64,000 nucleotides of DNA from an uncultured delta proteobacterium (GCA_900079685.1 LT599020.1:131250-195249); one strand, 5' to 3'; counted from the first letter of the stretch, positions 12,933 to 21,926 are shown. The notes: a model not told the origin generated them from the sequence alone. Program-made: numbers and translations.

Positions 12933-13940
12933 TTATTGTTTGTCGCGAAGGTGTGGCAACGTGGCAAGTTTGGGCGGGTGCTCCGCTTGGCGGCGGCATT
13001 CATTTTCCCACTCGTTGTCGCCGATTACCTCGCCCTCAAAAGTGGCTCCCGCGTCAAGCAACAGCTTGACGACATTGAAGTGGCCATTGGCGCACGCTGT
13101 TGCAACGGGGTTTCCGAGGTCGAGCTCGTATCCGGATTTCGCATCCGGGTCAGCGCCTTCTTTGAGAAGGGTTTCGATGAGTTCATAATCGTTGTGGAGA
13201 GCCGCTGCATCCATGTTGGCAGGCAAAAAAGCTTTCAGGAGCCCCATGCATGCAGCGTCCCCTTGCTTCCGGCATTCCGCGTAATGCAAATAGAGTCTGG
13301 GAATTTGCTTCACGGGGGTTGCCCGCATGTATTCAATATACATCTGGAGCATTTCATCGCGAGCCCGCGATGGTTTGGCATCAAAAATTTCTTCGTCAAT
13401 GTCGAAGTTGTAGCCTTTGGCGAGGAGAGATTTGATAATCACCACGCGGCCCTGTGAGGGCGGCATCTTGAAAATACGGTATACGGTCTTGCCGTCCGGT
13501 TTTCCCAGGTTATCGCTGACGGCATCGTACAACCGGGGCAGGCTCAGGCGGGCGGCTGCTTCGCACAGTATAGCAACGGTGTCCTGTCTGTTACTCAGGT
13601 AAACCGAACAAAAGGATGTCACCGCGCCGATGGCGAATAGGATGCAACCCAGTATTTTCGGCAGCAGTTTTGAGGCGCTGTCGTGGAAAACAAACGTCAT
13701 AAAGAGGAATATAGCCACGCAGGCGTAGCGGAATTCCATGAAGTAGGCCATAAACAGATACGGGAAGTACGTGAGTAACAGCACCCCTGCCGATCCGATA
13801 AGAAATGTAATGCTAAACGATTTGAGCGCGGCCGGATTGCGGAAAATCCCGCTGGCCATGAGTGCCACCCCAAGAAGGAGCAGCGCAAAGTAGGTAGTGG
13901 GGTATATAAACAAATACGTGAAATATTCCGCCGGATTCAT
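12933..13940 (-). CDS. Membrane protein with C-terminal ankyrin repeats
   Basis: 335 aa, with GGAGGGGGCC just before the ATG. Residues about 10-125 hold four hydrophobic helices (YFALLLLGVALMASGIF, FSITFLIGSAGVLLLTYF, ACVAIFLFMTFVF, ILGCILFAIGAVTSF). Then comes a soluble part ending in ankyrin-like repeats (DAAALHNDYELIETLLKEGA, NPVATACANGHFNVVKLLLD). Ankyrin repeats bind proteins; here they would probably face the cytoplasm. An ankyrin gene in the position usually held by rplL is unusual. Base composition looks slightly more A+T-rich than its neighbours, which hints at acquisition, but I did not compute it. Function unknown. Confidence 0.75.
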   Translation of the reverse strand: MNPAEYFTYLFIYPTTYFALLLLGVALMASGIFRNPAALKSFSITFLIGSAGVLLLTYFPYLFMAYFMEFRYACVAIFLFMTFVFHDSASKLLPKILGCILFAIGAVTSFCSVYLSNRQDTVAILCEAAARLSLPRLYDAVSDNLGKPDGKTVYRIFKMPPSQGRVVIIKSLLAKGYNFDIDEEIFDAKPSRARDEMLQMYIEYMRATPVKQIPRLYLHYAECRKQGDAACMGLLKAFLPANMDAAALHNDYELIETLLKEGADPDAKSGYELDLGNPVATACANGHFNVVKLLLDAGATFEGEVIGDNEWENECRRQAEHPPKLATLPHLRDKQ

Positions 13941-14200
13941 GGCCCCCTCCTGTCCCTGCCCCGCGAAGTAAAAGGATAAATTTTATCCGCGGTTGGTGTC
14001 ATTGTATAGCCGAATTTTTACTATTTCGGCGTGTGGCAAGCCGGGCGCGGCCTCGCGGTACGATGAGCCGCTTCCGCGATAGCAGGGTAAGCGCATCGTA
14101 ACTTTGTTCTGCCGCAAGGAGACACAAGCTTTGCGCAACCATGCCCTATGGCAGAGTAAAAAATTACAATGCGCCCTCCCTGGCTTGGAAATGATTATCC
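13941..14200. other. Divergent intergenic region, no gene seen
   Basis: Between the ankyrin gene (minus) and the carB leader (plus). No frame with a plausible start, no tRNA-like cloverleaf and no terminator were found. It is A+T-richer than the surroundings and probably holds the ankyrin gene's promoter. Confidence 0.35.
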
Positions 14201-14229
14201 TTGCTATTTTTTTTGTAGTGAGATAATGA
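14201..14229 (+). promoter_or_regulatory. Candidate promoter of the carB leader
   Basis: TTGCTA at 14201-14206 is followed by an A/T-rich spacer and GATAAT at 14222-14227 (15-nt spacing) or TAATGA at 14224-14229 (17-nt spacing). Transcription from here would give a leader of roughly 230 nt before carB. The -35 box is a moderate match, so confidence is limited. Confidence 0.4.
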
Positions 14230-14315
14230 ATAAAAGTTTGGTTAACGGAGAGCCGTTCACGACGGCGAGGCATATTTATAGAAGAGGCGGCCCGTGACGG
14301 GCTTGTGAGAGCGCC

Positions 14316-14354
14316 ATGCAGCAGCATACGAAATACCGGGCCCTGCGCCCCTGA
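14316..14354 (+). CDS. Putative 12-residue leader peptide upstream of carB
   Basis: The short frame MQQHTKYRALRP begins with an ATG 5 nt after GAGAG. Its TGA stop (14352-14354) touches the first base of the terminator hairpin at 14354. A ribosome at this stop codon would cover the hairpin's 5' arm. That is the geometry of translation-coupled attenuators such as E. coli pyrE, where coupling when UTP is low prevents termination. The peptide holds two Arg but no run of one amino acid, so classical amino-acid-starvation control is not supported. It may be chance. Confidence 0.4.
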   Translation: MQQHTKYRALRP

Positions 14355-14392
14355 AAACGGAAAGTGTGGTTCCACCTTTCCGTTTTTTTTTT
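14354..14392 (+). terminator. Terminator/attenuator hairpin in the carB leader
   Basis: An A-rich 5' arm (AAAACGGAAAG plus GTGG) pairs with CCAC plus CTTTCCGTTTT around a 2-nt loop, with one unpaired T in the 5' arm, and is followed by ten T. It is a textbook intrinsic terminator located 74 nt before carB, with no full-length gene upstream to terminate. It therefore acts either as an attenuator or as the end of a small RNA starting near 14235. Confidence 0.75.
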
Positions 14393-14465
14393 GCGGTTTT
14401 CCCGGTATCCGTTGCCCCAGGCGCTCCCGTAATCAGTCATACCGTGCAACAAAAAGGTTTTTCCC

Positions 14466-17400
14466 ATGCCGAAGAGAACAGACATCAAGCGTATCATGGT
14501 CATCGGTTCCGGCCCCATCGTCATCGGCCAGGCGGCGGAGTTCGACTACTCCGGCACCCAGGCCGTCAAATCCCTCAAGGAGGAAGGCTGCGAAGTCATT
14601 CTGGCCAACTCCAACCCGGCCACCATCATGACCGACCCCGGCCTGGCGGACAGAACCTACATTGAGCCGCTGGACCTGCAAACCATGGAGGCCATCATCC
14701 GGCGCGAGAAGCCCAATGCGATTCTGCCCACCATGGGCGGCCAGACGGGCCTCAACCTCTCCCTCAAACTGGCGGAAGAAGGCGTTTTGAGCGAATGCGG
14801 GGTGGAGCTCATCGGCGCGGACAGCAACACCATTGCCACCGCCGAAAGCCGCCAGCTGTTCAAAGCCTGCGTGGAAGGCATCGGCCTGAAGATGCCCGCC
14901 GCCAGCATCGCCCGGACGTTGGACGAGGTCCGCGAGGCCGCGAAGAAAATTTCCTTCCCCATCATCCTGCGGCCGGCCTTTACCCTCGGCGGCGCGGGCG
15001 GCGGGGTGGCCTACAACATGGAAGATCTGGAAGCGCTCGGCGCCGGGGCGCTGGCGGCCAGCATGAAGAGCGAAGTCCTGGTGGAGCAGTCCGTTCTCGG
15101 CTGGAAGGAAATTGAGATCGAGATCATGCGCGACGCCAAGGACCAGTGCATCATCATTTGCACCATCGAGAACTTCGACGCCATGGGCGTGCACACCGGG
15201 GACTCCATAGCCGTGGCCCCGGCCATGAGCCTCTCCAAAGAGGAAATCGACGTCATCATCGCGGCGTCCAAGAACATCATCCGGGCCGTGAACATGGTGG
15301 GCGGCGCGAATATCCAGTTCGCCCTGAACCCGGTGGACGGGGAACTGGTGGTCATCGAGATGAACCCGCGCGTGTCGCGGTCCTCGGCCCTGGCTTCCAA
15401 GGCCACCGGGTTCCCCATCGCCCGCGTGGCTTCCAAGCTGGCCCTCGGCTACACCCTGGATGAAATCCGGGACGAAAAGACGGGCAAAAGCCTGGCCGAG
15501 TATACCGGGGAGATCGATTACGTGGTGGTCAAGGTGCCGCGCTTCACCTTTGAAAAGTTTTCCGGCGCCAGGGACGAGTTGACCACCTCCATGAAGAGCG
15601 TCGGGGAAACCCTGAGCATGGGGGCCACCTTCAAGGAAGCCCTGCAAAAGGGCCTGCGGTCCCTGGAAGTCGGCGTGGGCGGCTGGGGCACCAATTTCCG
15701 GGGCAAGCTCCCGGAAAAAGAAGACATTTACCCGCTGCTCCGCACGCCCAACTCCCGCCGGGTTTTCGCCCTGCGCCACGCCATGCTCGCGGGCATGAGC
15801 GATGACGAGATTTATGAAGCCAGCGCCATCGACTACTGGTTCCTGAAGCAGCTGCGCGAACTGGTGGACATGGAGCGCGAGGCGCGCGACTTTGCCCTTG
15901 CCAATGCCATGGCCGCGGACAACGAGGAATTGCGGGATCTCATGCGCCGGGCCAAGGCCATGGGCTTTTCCGATGCCCAGCTCGCGGAAATGTGGAAGCG
16001 CCCCATGGCGGACGTGCGCGTTCTGCGCCACGCGCTCGGCGTGCTGCCCGAATCCGAGGCCGTGAAAACATACGCCGGCAAAGCGGGCGGCTCGGATTCC
16101 TACTATTATTCCAGCTACCGCCAGGGCAAGGGGCACACCTTCCCGGAAGGCGGCAAGAAGGTCATCATCCTCGGCGGCGGGCCCAACCGGATAGGGCAGG
16201 GGATCGAGTTCGACTACTGCTGCTGCCACGCGTCCTACGCGCTGAAAGATATGGGGGTTACCTCCATCATGGTCAACTCCAACCCGGAGACCGTGTCCAC
16301 GGATTTTGACACCTCGGACCGCCTGTATTTCGAACCGCTGACCTTTGAAGACGTCATGAATATTGTGGAAACGGAGAAGCCCCACGGAGTTATCGTGCAG
16401 TTCGGCGGGCAGACGCCGCTCAATCTGGCCGTGCCCCTGATGCGCGCCGGGGTTCCCATCATCGGGACCTCGCCGGATTCCATCGACCGGGCCGAGGACC
16501 GCGAGCGGTTCCAGGCGCTGATTACCAAGCTGGGCCTTTTGCAGACGCCGTCCGCCATTGCCATGACCCCGGCCGAGGCCATGGCCGCCGCGCGGCAAAT
16601 CGGGTTCCCGGTCGTGGTGCGGCCTTCCTATGTGCTGGGCGGCAGGGCCATGATGATCGTGTACGACGAAGAGCAACTCAAGGAATATTTCGCCGAAGTG
16701 CTGGGCGATCTCGCATCCGAGCATCCCATCCTGGTGGACAAATTCCTGGAGCATGCCACGGAAGTGGATGTGGACGCCCTGTCCGACGGGGAAGACACCT
16801 ACGTCGCGGGCATCATGGAACATATCGAGGAAGCGGGCATCCATTCCGGCGACTCGGCCTGCGTGCTGCCGCCGTACAGCCTGCCCGCCGCCATCCAGGA
16901 AGAGATCGCCCGGCAGACCAAGGCGCTCGCCAAGGAACTCAGGGTCATCGGCCTCATGAATATCCAGTTCGCGGTCAAGGGCGAGAAGATTTACGTCCTG
17001 GAAGTCAACCCCAGGGCCTCGCGCACGGCGCCCTTCGTTTCCAAGGCCACGGGCGTTCCGCTGCCGCGTCTTGCCACCCAGATCATGCTCGGCGCGAAGC
17101 TGAAAGACATCAAGCCGTGGGAAAACCGCAAGCAAGGCTATGTGTCCGTAAAAGAAGCTGTCTTCCCCTTCAACCGGTTCCCGGGCGTGGACATCCTGCT
17201 CGGACCGGAAATGAAATCCACCGGCGAAGTCATGGGCATCGCGGCAAGCTTCGAGGAAGCTTTTTACAAGTCGCAGCTCGCCAGCGGCCAGCGCTTGCCG
17301 GAAAGCGGCAAGGTGTTTCTCTCGGTCAATGACCACGACAAGCCCGGCGCCGTGGCAATCGCCCGCATTTTCCACGACCTGGGCTTCGAGATCCTGGCCA

Positions 17401-17702
17401 CGGCGGGCACGGCCAAGCTGCTGGGGCAGGCGGGCGTTCCGGCAATGCCGGTGCTCAAGGTCTACGAAGGGCGGCCCAACATTGTGGACCGCATCAAGAA
17501 CGGCGAAATAAACCTGGTCATCAACACCGCCTCCGGCAAACGCACGGTGCAGGACTCCAAAGCCATCCGTCAGGCGACGCTGCTCTATGGCGTGGCCTAC
17601 AGCACGACGCTGGAAGGGGCCAAAGCCATGGCCATGGCCCTGAAAGGCGCCCAAAAACACGGGGCGCGCGTGAAAAGTTTGCAGGAATATTATGGCGGGT
17701 AG
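14466..17702 (+). CDS. carB: Carbamoyl-phosphate synthase large subunit
   Basis: 1078 aa, full length. It makes carbamoyl phosphate from bicarbonate, ammonia (channelled from CarA) and two ATP, feeding pyrimidine and arginine synthesis. Both homologous ATP-grasp halves are present: GSGPIVIGQAAEFDYSG / MNPRVSRSSALASKATG in the first and GGGPNRIGQGIEFDYCCCH / VNPRASRTAPFVSKATG in the second. A C-terminal methylglyoxal-synthase-like allosteric domain follows (GFEILATAGTAKLL). carA is not adjacent. The leader carries a candidate attenuator and a terminator follows at 17761. The 1097-aa antisense frame is a shadow. Confidence 0.98.
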   Translation: MPKRTDIKRIMVIGSGPIVIGQAAEFDYSGTQAVKSLKEEGCEVILANSNPATIMTDPGLADRTYIEPLDLQTMEAIIRREKPNAILPTMGGQTGLNLSLKLAEEGVLSECGVELIGADSNTIATAESRQLFKACVEGIGLKMPAASIARTLDEVREAAKKISFPIILRPAFTLGGAGGGVAYNMEDLEALGAGALAASMKSEVLVEQSVLGWKEIEIEIMRDAKDQCIIICTIENFDAMGVHTGDSIAVAPAMSLSKEEIDVIIAASKNIIRAVNMVGGANIQFALNPVDGELVVIEMNPRVSRSSALASKATGFPIARVASKLALGYTLDEIRDEKTGKSLAEYTGEIDYVVVKVPRFTFEKFSGARDELTTSMKSVGETLSMGATFKEALQKGLRSLEVGVGGWGTNFRGKLPEKEDIYPLLRTPNSRRVFALRHAMLAGMSDDEIYEASAIDYWFLKQLRELVDMEREARDFALANAMAADNEELRDLMRRAKAMGFSDAQLAEMWKRPMADVRVLRHALGVLPESEAVKTYAGKAGGSDSYYYSSYRQGKGHTFPEGGKKVIILGGGPNRIGQGIEFDYCCCHASYALKDMGVTSIMVNSNPETVSTDFDTSDRLYFEPLTFEDVMNIVETEKPHGVIVQFGGQTPLNLAVPLMRAGVPIIGTSPDSIDRAEDRERFQALITKLGLLQTPSAIAMTPAEAMAAARQIGFPVVVRPSYVLGGRAMMIVYDEEQLKEYFAEVLGDLASEHPILVDKFLEHATEVDVDALSDGEDTYVAGIMEHIEEAGIHSGDSACVLPPYSLPAAIQEEIARQTKALAKELRVIGLMNIQFAVKGEKIYVLEVNPRASRTAPFVSKATGVPLPRLATQIMLGAKLKDIKPWENRKQGYVSVKEAVFPFNRFPGVDILLGPEMKSTGEVMGIAASFEEAFYKSQLASGQRLPESGKVFLSVNDHDKPGAVAIARIFHDLGFEILATAGTAKLLGQAGVPAMPVLKVYEGRPNIVDRIKNGEINLVINTASGKRTVQDSKAIRQATLLYGVAYSTTLEGAKAMAMALKGAQKHGARVKSLQEYYGG

Positions 17703-17760
17703 CGGCAAAGACTGGTTCTTTTTCAAATAACGTTTGTTTTTTCAAGTTGTTATTATCACA

Positions 17761-17810
17761 TCCCTCCAAGAGTGCATCCCAAAGGCGCGTTCTTGGAGGG
17801 AACGCTTTTT
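17761..17810 (+). terminator. Terminator of carB
   Basis: An 11-bp stem TCCCTCCAAGA/TCTTGGAGGGA (17761-17771 with 17791-17801) with a 19-nt loop is followed by ACGCTTTTT. It lies 58 nt after the carB stop. Confidence 0.8.
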
Positions 17811-17851
17811 CGTACCATGGACGGGTCACATACAAAATTTTCATTAAATGC

Positions 17852-17943
17852 TATAATTATAACGTGTTAATATAAAATTTACCGGCTGCGTTTTTATGGA
17901 AAATAATTCCGTTTTGCGGAAATAACGGTTGTTTTATGGAAAA
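17852..17943 (+). promoter_or_regulatory. Control region of the 5-oxoproline operon
   Basis: A consensus TATAAT sits at 17852-17857 with no good -35 box, suggesting activator dependence or a different promoter. Downstream the 12-mer TTTTATGGAAAA occurs twice in direct orientation (17892-17903 and 17932-17943), 40 bp apart, close to four helical turns. Each copy lies in an inverted repeat: GGAA-N5-TTCC around the first and GAAAAC/GTTTTC in the second, with TTCCG-N5-CGGAA between them. This looks like a tandem binding site for a dimeric regulator. The regulator is not in the window. Confidence 0.45.
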
Positions 17944-18059
17944 CGTTTTCACGAAAATGGAACTGGTATTCAGTCGTGCATTTTCGTTGGCGTAAACCAT
18001 TTTTTTTTTGTACTTTCGCCGGTAGTGTCAACAGTCCCATCTAACCGGAGGGTATCCGA

Positions 18060-19286
18060 GTGGCAGGCGGCGAAGATCTGATCAAAAAGAAAGACAGTGG
18101 CAGCGGCAGCACGACGAGCATTCTTATCGGCGCCGCGTTTTTGATGGCAACGTCCGCGATCGGACCGGGATTTCTGACGCAGACGTCGGTCTTCACCGAA
18201 AAGCTTCTGGCCGCTTTCGGATTTGCCATTCTGATGTCGATTCTCATCGACATCGTCATCCAGGTGAACGTGTGGCGCGTTCTCGGCGTTACCGGCCTGC
18301 GGGCCCAGGACGTCGCCAACAAGGTCTGCCCGGGCCTGGGCTATTTCCTGGCCTTCGCCATCTGCCTGGGCGGGTTGTTCTTCAACATCGGCAACGTGGG
18401 CGGCGCGGCCCTTGGGGCTGAAGTGCTTTTTAACGTGCCGCACGTTCCGGGTGCCATTGGCAGCGCCCTCGTGGCTATTATCCTGTTCCTCAACAAGGAA
18501 ATGGGCAAAGCCATGGACAAGTTCGCCCAGGTCCTCGGCTTCGTCATGATCGCCCTGGTCTTCATCGTCGTGATAAAGACCGCTCCGCCCGTCGGGGAAG
18601 CGGTGAAGCAAACCTTCGTGCCCGATAAGATCGACTGGTTCGCCGTGCTCACGCTGGTCGGCGGCACGGTTGGCGGTTACATCACCTTTGCCGGCGCGCA
18701 CCGCATCATCGACGCGGGCATCGTGGGGCAGAAAAACCTCAAGCAGATCACCATCGGCTCGGTCAACGCCATCTGCATTACCGGCGTCATGCGCTATTTG
18801 CTGTTCCTCGCCATTCTCGGCGTGGTGGTCACCGGCGCGACCCTCGATCCCAGCAACCCGGCCGCTGATGCCTTCCGCCAGGGCGCGGGCGAACTCGGCT
18901 ACAAGTTCTTCGGCGTGGTGCTCTGGGCCGCCGCCGTGACCTCGGTCGTCGGCGCTTCCTATACCTCGGTGTCCTTCATCCGCACCCTGTTCGGCGTTGT
19001 GGAAAAGTACTACCGGTTCTGGATTATCGGCTTCATCATCATGTCGACCTTTATTTTTGCCACGGTGGGCCGCCCGGTTACGATCCTGGTTATCGTGGGC
19101 TCGATTAACGGGCTGATTCTGCCCCTCTCCCTCGGCTGCATCCTGCTTGCCACGCACCGCAAGTCCATTGTCGGCGATTACAAGCACCCGATATGGATGA
19201 CCCTTCCCGGCTACGTCATGGTGGCGTTCACCGCCTGGATGGGCGTGCGGGCGCTGGGCAGCATCGTCAAGATGTGGATGGGCTGA
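18060..19286 (+). CDS. NRAMP-like membrane transporter of the 5-oxoproline operon (YcsG type)
   Basis: 408 aa with about 11 hydrophobic segments. GTG start 8 nt after CGGAGGG. The N-terminal helix reads TSAIGPGFLTQTS, in the place of the NRAMP metal-site DPGN motif, and lacks the Asp/Asn metal ligands, so manganese or iron transport is unlikely. Bacillus subtilis YcsG is a relative and lies in the same ycsF-ycsG-ycsI-kipI-kipA cluster. By context it probably carries 5-oxoproline or a related compound in the inner membrane; the substrate is inferred, not seen. It is the first gene of a five-gene operon and is separated from pxpB by about 130 nt. Confidence 0.85.
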   Translation: MAGGEDLIKKKDSGSGSTTSILIGAAFLMATSAIGPGFLTQTSVFTEKLLAAFGFAILMSILIDIVIQVNVWRVLGVTGLRAQDVANKVCPGLGYFLAFAICLGGLFFNIGNVGGAALGAEVLFNVPHVPGAIGSALVAIILFLNKEMGKAMDKFAQVLGFVMIALVFIVVIKTAPPVGEAVKQTFVPDKIDWFAVLTLVGGTVGGYITFAGAHRIIDAGIVGQKNLKQITIGSVNAICITGVMRYLLFLAILGVVVTGATLDPSNPAADAFRQGAGELGYKFFGVVLWAAAVTSVVGASYTSVSFIRTLFGVVEKYYRFWIIGFIIMSTFIFATVGRPVTILVIVGSINGLILPLSLGCILLATHRKSIVGDYKHPIWMTLPGYVMVAFTAWMGVRALGSIVKMWMG

Positions 19287-19415
19287 CAAAGCCCGCCGCC
19301 GGAGCGTATTCCCGCGCCCGGCAACGGCCGTGAACGCGTGATTTGATGCATAACGGGGCGGCCTGGCCGCCCCGTTGCTCACCGTACAAAGCGATACCAC
19401 AAAGAGGTGGAGTAT

Positions 19416-20153
19416 ATGTATGCAACTCCCAAGTACCTCGGGGCAGGCGAAAAGTGCCTTGTCGTCGAGTTTTCGGACGCGATCGACAGGGAGGCCAACA
19501 TCCGGCTCCAGGGCCTGCGGCGGGCGCTGGAAAAACGGTCCATTCCTGGGATGATAGAGCTCGTTCCCACCTACCGTTCCCTTTCCATTTATCACGACCC
19601 GCTCGTCCTTTCCCGCGAGGACCTTCTCCCGCAGATTGAAAATGCGTTGCAGGACGTTTCCCAGGCGGAATCGGGACGCAAACGCATTCTGGTCATGCCC
19701 GTCCTGTACGGCGGGGAGTACGGCCCGGACATCGCCAATGTGGCGGAACACACCGGCTTCAGCGAGGAGGAAGTCATCCGGCGGCACACCGCCAAGGATT
19801 GTTACTGCTTCATGATGGGCTTCACGCCGGGGTTCGGCTATCTTGGCGGCATGGACGAAGCCCTTGAAACGCCGCGCCTGAAAACGCCCCGCACCCGCAT
19901 TACCGGCGGGAGCGTTGGCATAGCGGGCAAGCAGACCGGGGTGTACAGCATAGACAGCCCCGGCGGCTGGCAGCTTATCGGGCACACGCCCTTGCGGCTT
20001 TTCGATCCGGGGGCCGAGCAATCGACCATCATCGACGCCGGGGATTGGGTCCGGTTCCGGTCCATCGACGAAAAGGAATATGCGGACATCAAGGAAGCCG
20101 TTGCCGCGCGCCGCTATGTGCCGGAGCATATCTTTGAAGGAGGCGATGCCTGA
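19416..20153 (+). CDS. pxpB: 5-oxoprolinase subunit PxpB (KipI family)
   Basis: About 245 aa. With PxpC and PxpA it forms the ATP-dependent prokaryotic 5-oxoprolinase that opens 5-oxo-L-proline to L-glutamate. Family signatures are MGFTPGFGYLGGM and SPGGWQLIGHTPLRLFDP. The ATG at 19416 is chosen because GAGG lies 8 nt upstream; a GTG at 19407 is possible. The stop overlaps the pxpC start by one base, so the two are translated together, as in the many genomes where KipI and KipA are fused or adjacent. In Bacillus the homologue KipI also inhibits a sporulation kinase; there is no reason to assume that here. Confidence 0.93.
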   Translation: MYATPKYLGAGEKCLVVEFSDAIDREANIRLQGLRRALEKRSIPGMIELVPTYRSLSIYHDPLVLSREDLLPQIENALQDVSQAESGRKRILVMPVLYGGEYGPDIANVAEHTGFSEEEVIRRHTAKDCYCFMMGFTPGFGYLGGMDEALETPRLKTPRTRITGGSVGIAGKQTGVYSIDSPGGWQLIGHTPLRLFDPGAEQSTIIDAGDWVRFRSIDEKEYADIKEAVAARRYVPEHIFEGGDA

Positions 20154-21118
20154 TGGCAATGCATATCGAAGAACCGGGGATGTTTACCCTTGTGCAGGAC
20201 CTCGGCCGCTGGGGCCACCAGTCGGAAGGCGTCACCGTATCCGACCCCATGGACGGCTTTTCGCTCCGCATCGGCAACGCCATGCTGGGCAACGATGAAA
20301 ACGCCGCCGCCCTGGAAATCCTCATGTACGGCCCGGAGGCGGTTTTCAAAAAAGCCTGCTGCATCGTGGCCACCGGCGGCGATCTTGGCCTGACCATCAA
20401 CGGCGCCCCGGCGGAAGCCTGGAAAGTGCATGCCGTTGCGGCGGGGGACCGTATTTCGCTCAGCGGCGTCACCGGCGACGGGTGTCGGGCCTACCTTTGC
20501 GTCAGCGGCGGCATCGACGTCCCGCCCGTGATGGGCAGCCGCGCCACCTATCCCAAAGCCGGTCTGGGCGGCCATAAGGGGCGCGCGCTCCAGATGGGCG
20601 ACGTTCTGCCGCTGGGGAACGCCAAGCCGGGCTGGGAAAAGGCCGCGGGGTTCGCGTGCCCGGAAGAGTTCCGGGTAACCCGCCACAGGGACGAGCCGCT
20701 CTATACCATGGACGGCCCGCAGGTGGACGCCTTTTCGGAGGAGGGCATCGCCACCTTCTACGGCCAGCCGTATACCGTGACGGACGAAATAGACCGTATG
20801 GGCTACCGGCTTGAAGGGCCGGAAATCGCGCGGGTCAAAGGCGCGGATATCATTTCGGACGGCATCGCCTTTGGGGCGGTTCAGGTCCCCGGCAGCGGCA
20901 AGCCCATCGTCATGCTTTCCGACCGGCAGACCACCGGCGGGTATACCAAAATAGCCGTGGTCAGCAGTTGGTCCGTCGCGCAGCTCGCCCAGAAACTTCC
21001 GGGCGAAACCGTGCGGTTCAAAAAAGTTACGGAAAAGGAAGCCGTCGACCTGTTGCGGCGGTTCGAGGACAACCTGCGCGTTCTGCGCGACAAACGCGCG
21101 GCGCATATCGCGAAATAG
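20153..21118 (+). CDS. pxpC: 5-oxoprolinase subunit PxpC (KipA family)
   Basis: 321 aa, a biotin-dependent-carboxyltransferase-like fold that works with PxpB in activating 5-oxoproline. Visible family blocks are PGMFTLVQDLGRWGHQSEGV, AYLCVSGGIDVPPVMGSRATY, MGYRLEGPEI and SDGIAFGAVQVPGSGKPIVMLSD followed by the Thr-Gly-Gly-Tyr turn. The start ATG shares its A with the pxpB stop codon. The gene is followed by pxpA after 28 nt with its own ribosome binding site. Confidence 0.94.
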   Translation: MAMHIEEPGMFTLVQDLGRWGHQSEGVTVSDPMDGFSLRIGNAMLGNDENAAALEILMYGPEAVFKKACCIVATGGDLGLTINGAPAEAWKVHAVAAGDRISLSGVTGDGCRAYLCVSGGIDVPPVMGSRATYPKAGLGGHKGRALQMGDVLPLGNAKPGWEKAAGFACPEEFRVTRHRDEPLYTMDGPQVDAFSEEGIATFYGQPYTVTDEIDRMGYRLEGPEIARVKGADIISDGIAFGAVQVPGSGKPIVMLSDRQTTGGYTKIAVVSSWSVAQLAQKLPGETVRFKKVTEKEAVDLLRRFEDNLRVLRDKRAAHIAK

Positions 21119-21146
21119 CGCGCGCTGCCATAAAGAGAGGTCAGCC

Positions 21147-21926
21147 ATGAGCACGATACGCATTGATATGAACAGCGACCTTGGGGAGGGCTTCAGCTCC
21201 TGGTCCATGGGCGATGACGCCGCGGTGCTTAAATCCGTTTCCTCGGCCAACGTGGCCTGCGGCTTCCATGCCGGGGACCCGCAGATTATGCGCAAAACCG
21301 TTGCGCTGTGTAAAGGCTCCAACGTGGCCGTGGGCGCGCACGTCTCCTACCCGGACCTTCAGGGGTTCGGCCGCCGGAACATGGCCTGTTCCGCCGATGA
21401 AGTCTATACCGACTGCCTGTACCAGATCGGCGCTCTGCAAGCTTTTTGCGCCGCGCAGGGGCTGACGCTGCAGCACGTGAAACCCCACGGCGCCCTGTAC
21501 AACCAGGCCGCGAAAGACAAGGTATTGGCCGACGCCATCGCGGCCGCCGTCAAGGATGCGGGCAAAGGCCTCATCCTCATGGGCCTGCCCAATACGGAAT
21601 CCGAAAAAGCCGCCAGGGCGGCCGGGCTTACCTTCGCCGCCGAAGGGTTCGCCGACAGGGCCTACATGAAGGACGGCTCTTTGATGCCTCGGTCCCAGGC
21701 GGGCTCGGTCATCCATGACGTCAACGAGGTCGCCCGGCGCGTCGTGCAGATGGTGACGAAAGGAACGGTCATCGCGGGCGACGGCACGGAAGTTTCCTTC
21801 AAGCCCGATACCATCTGCCTGCACGGCGACACCAAGGAAGCGGTCGAAATGGCGGCGGCCGTCCGTAAGGCCCTTGAGGCGGCGGGGGTTGTCATTACGC
21901 CGCTGAAGGAGATATTGGCAAAATGA
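21147..21926 (+). CDS. pxpA: 5-oxoprolinase subunit PxpA (LamB/YcsF family)
   Basis: 259 aa, the catalytic-barrel subunit of 5-oxoprolinase. Signature blocks are MNSDLGEGF (acidic catalytic region), [40 protein letters not shown] and TICLHGD. The ATG follows AGAGAGGTCAGCC. Its last four bases overlap the start of the next gene (ATGA), indicating tight coupling. With the carrier and the cyclase-family gene it would salvage or detoxify 5-oxoproline, which forms spontaneously from glutamine and glutamyl peptides. Confidence 0.96.
   Translation: MSTIRIDMNSDLGEGFSSWSMGDDAAVLKSVSSANVACGFHAGDPQIMRKTVALCKGSNVAVGAHVSYPDLQGFGRRNMACSADEVYTDCLYQIGALQAFCAAQGLTLQHVKPHGALYNQAAKDKVLADAIAAAVKDAGKGLILMGLPNTESEKAARAAGLTFAAEGFADRAYMKDGSLMPRSQAGSVIHDVNEVARRVVQMVTKGTVIAGDGTEVSFKPDTICLHGDTKEAVEMAAAVRKALEAAGVVITPLKEILAK

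Noticed and set aside
18060..19286. Manganese/iron transporter (NRAMP) function
   Set aside because: The fold is NRAMP-like but the metal-binding DPGN motif is replaced by IGPG, and the gene belongs to a 5-oxoproline operon.
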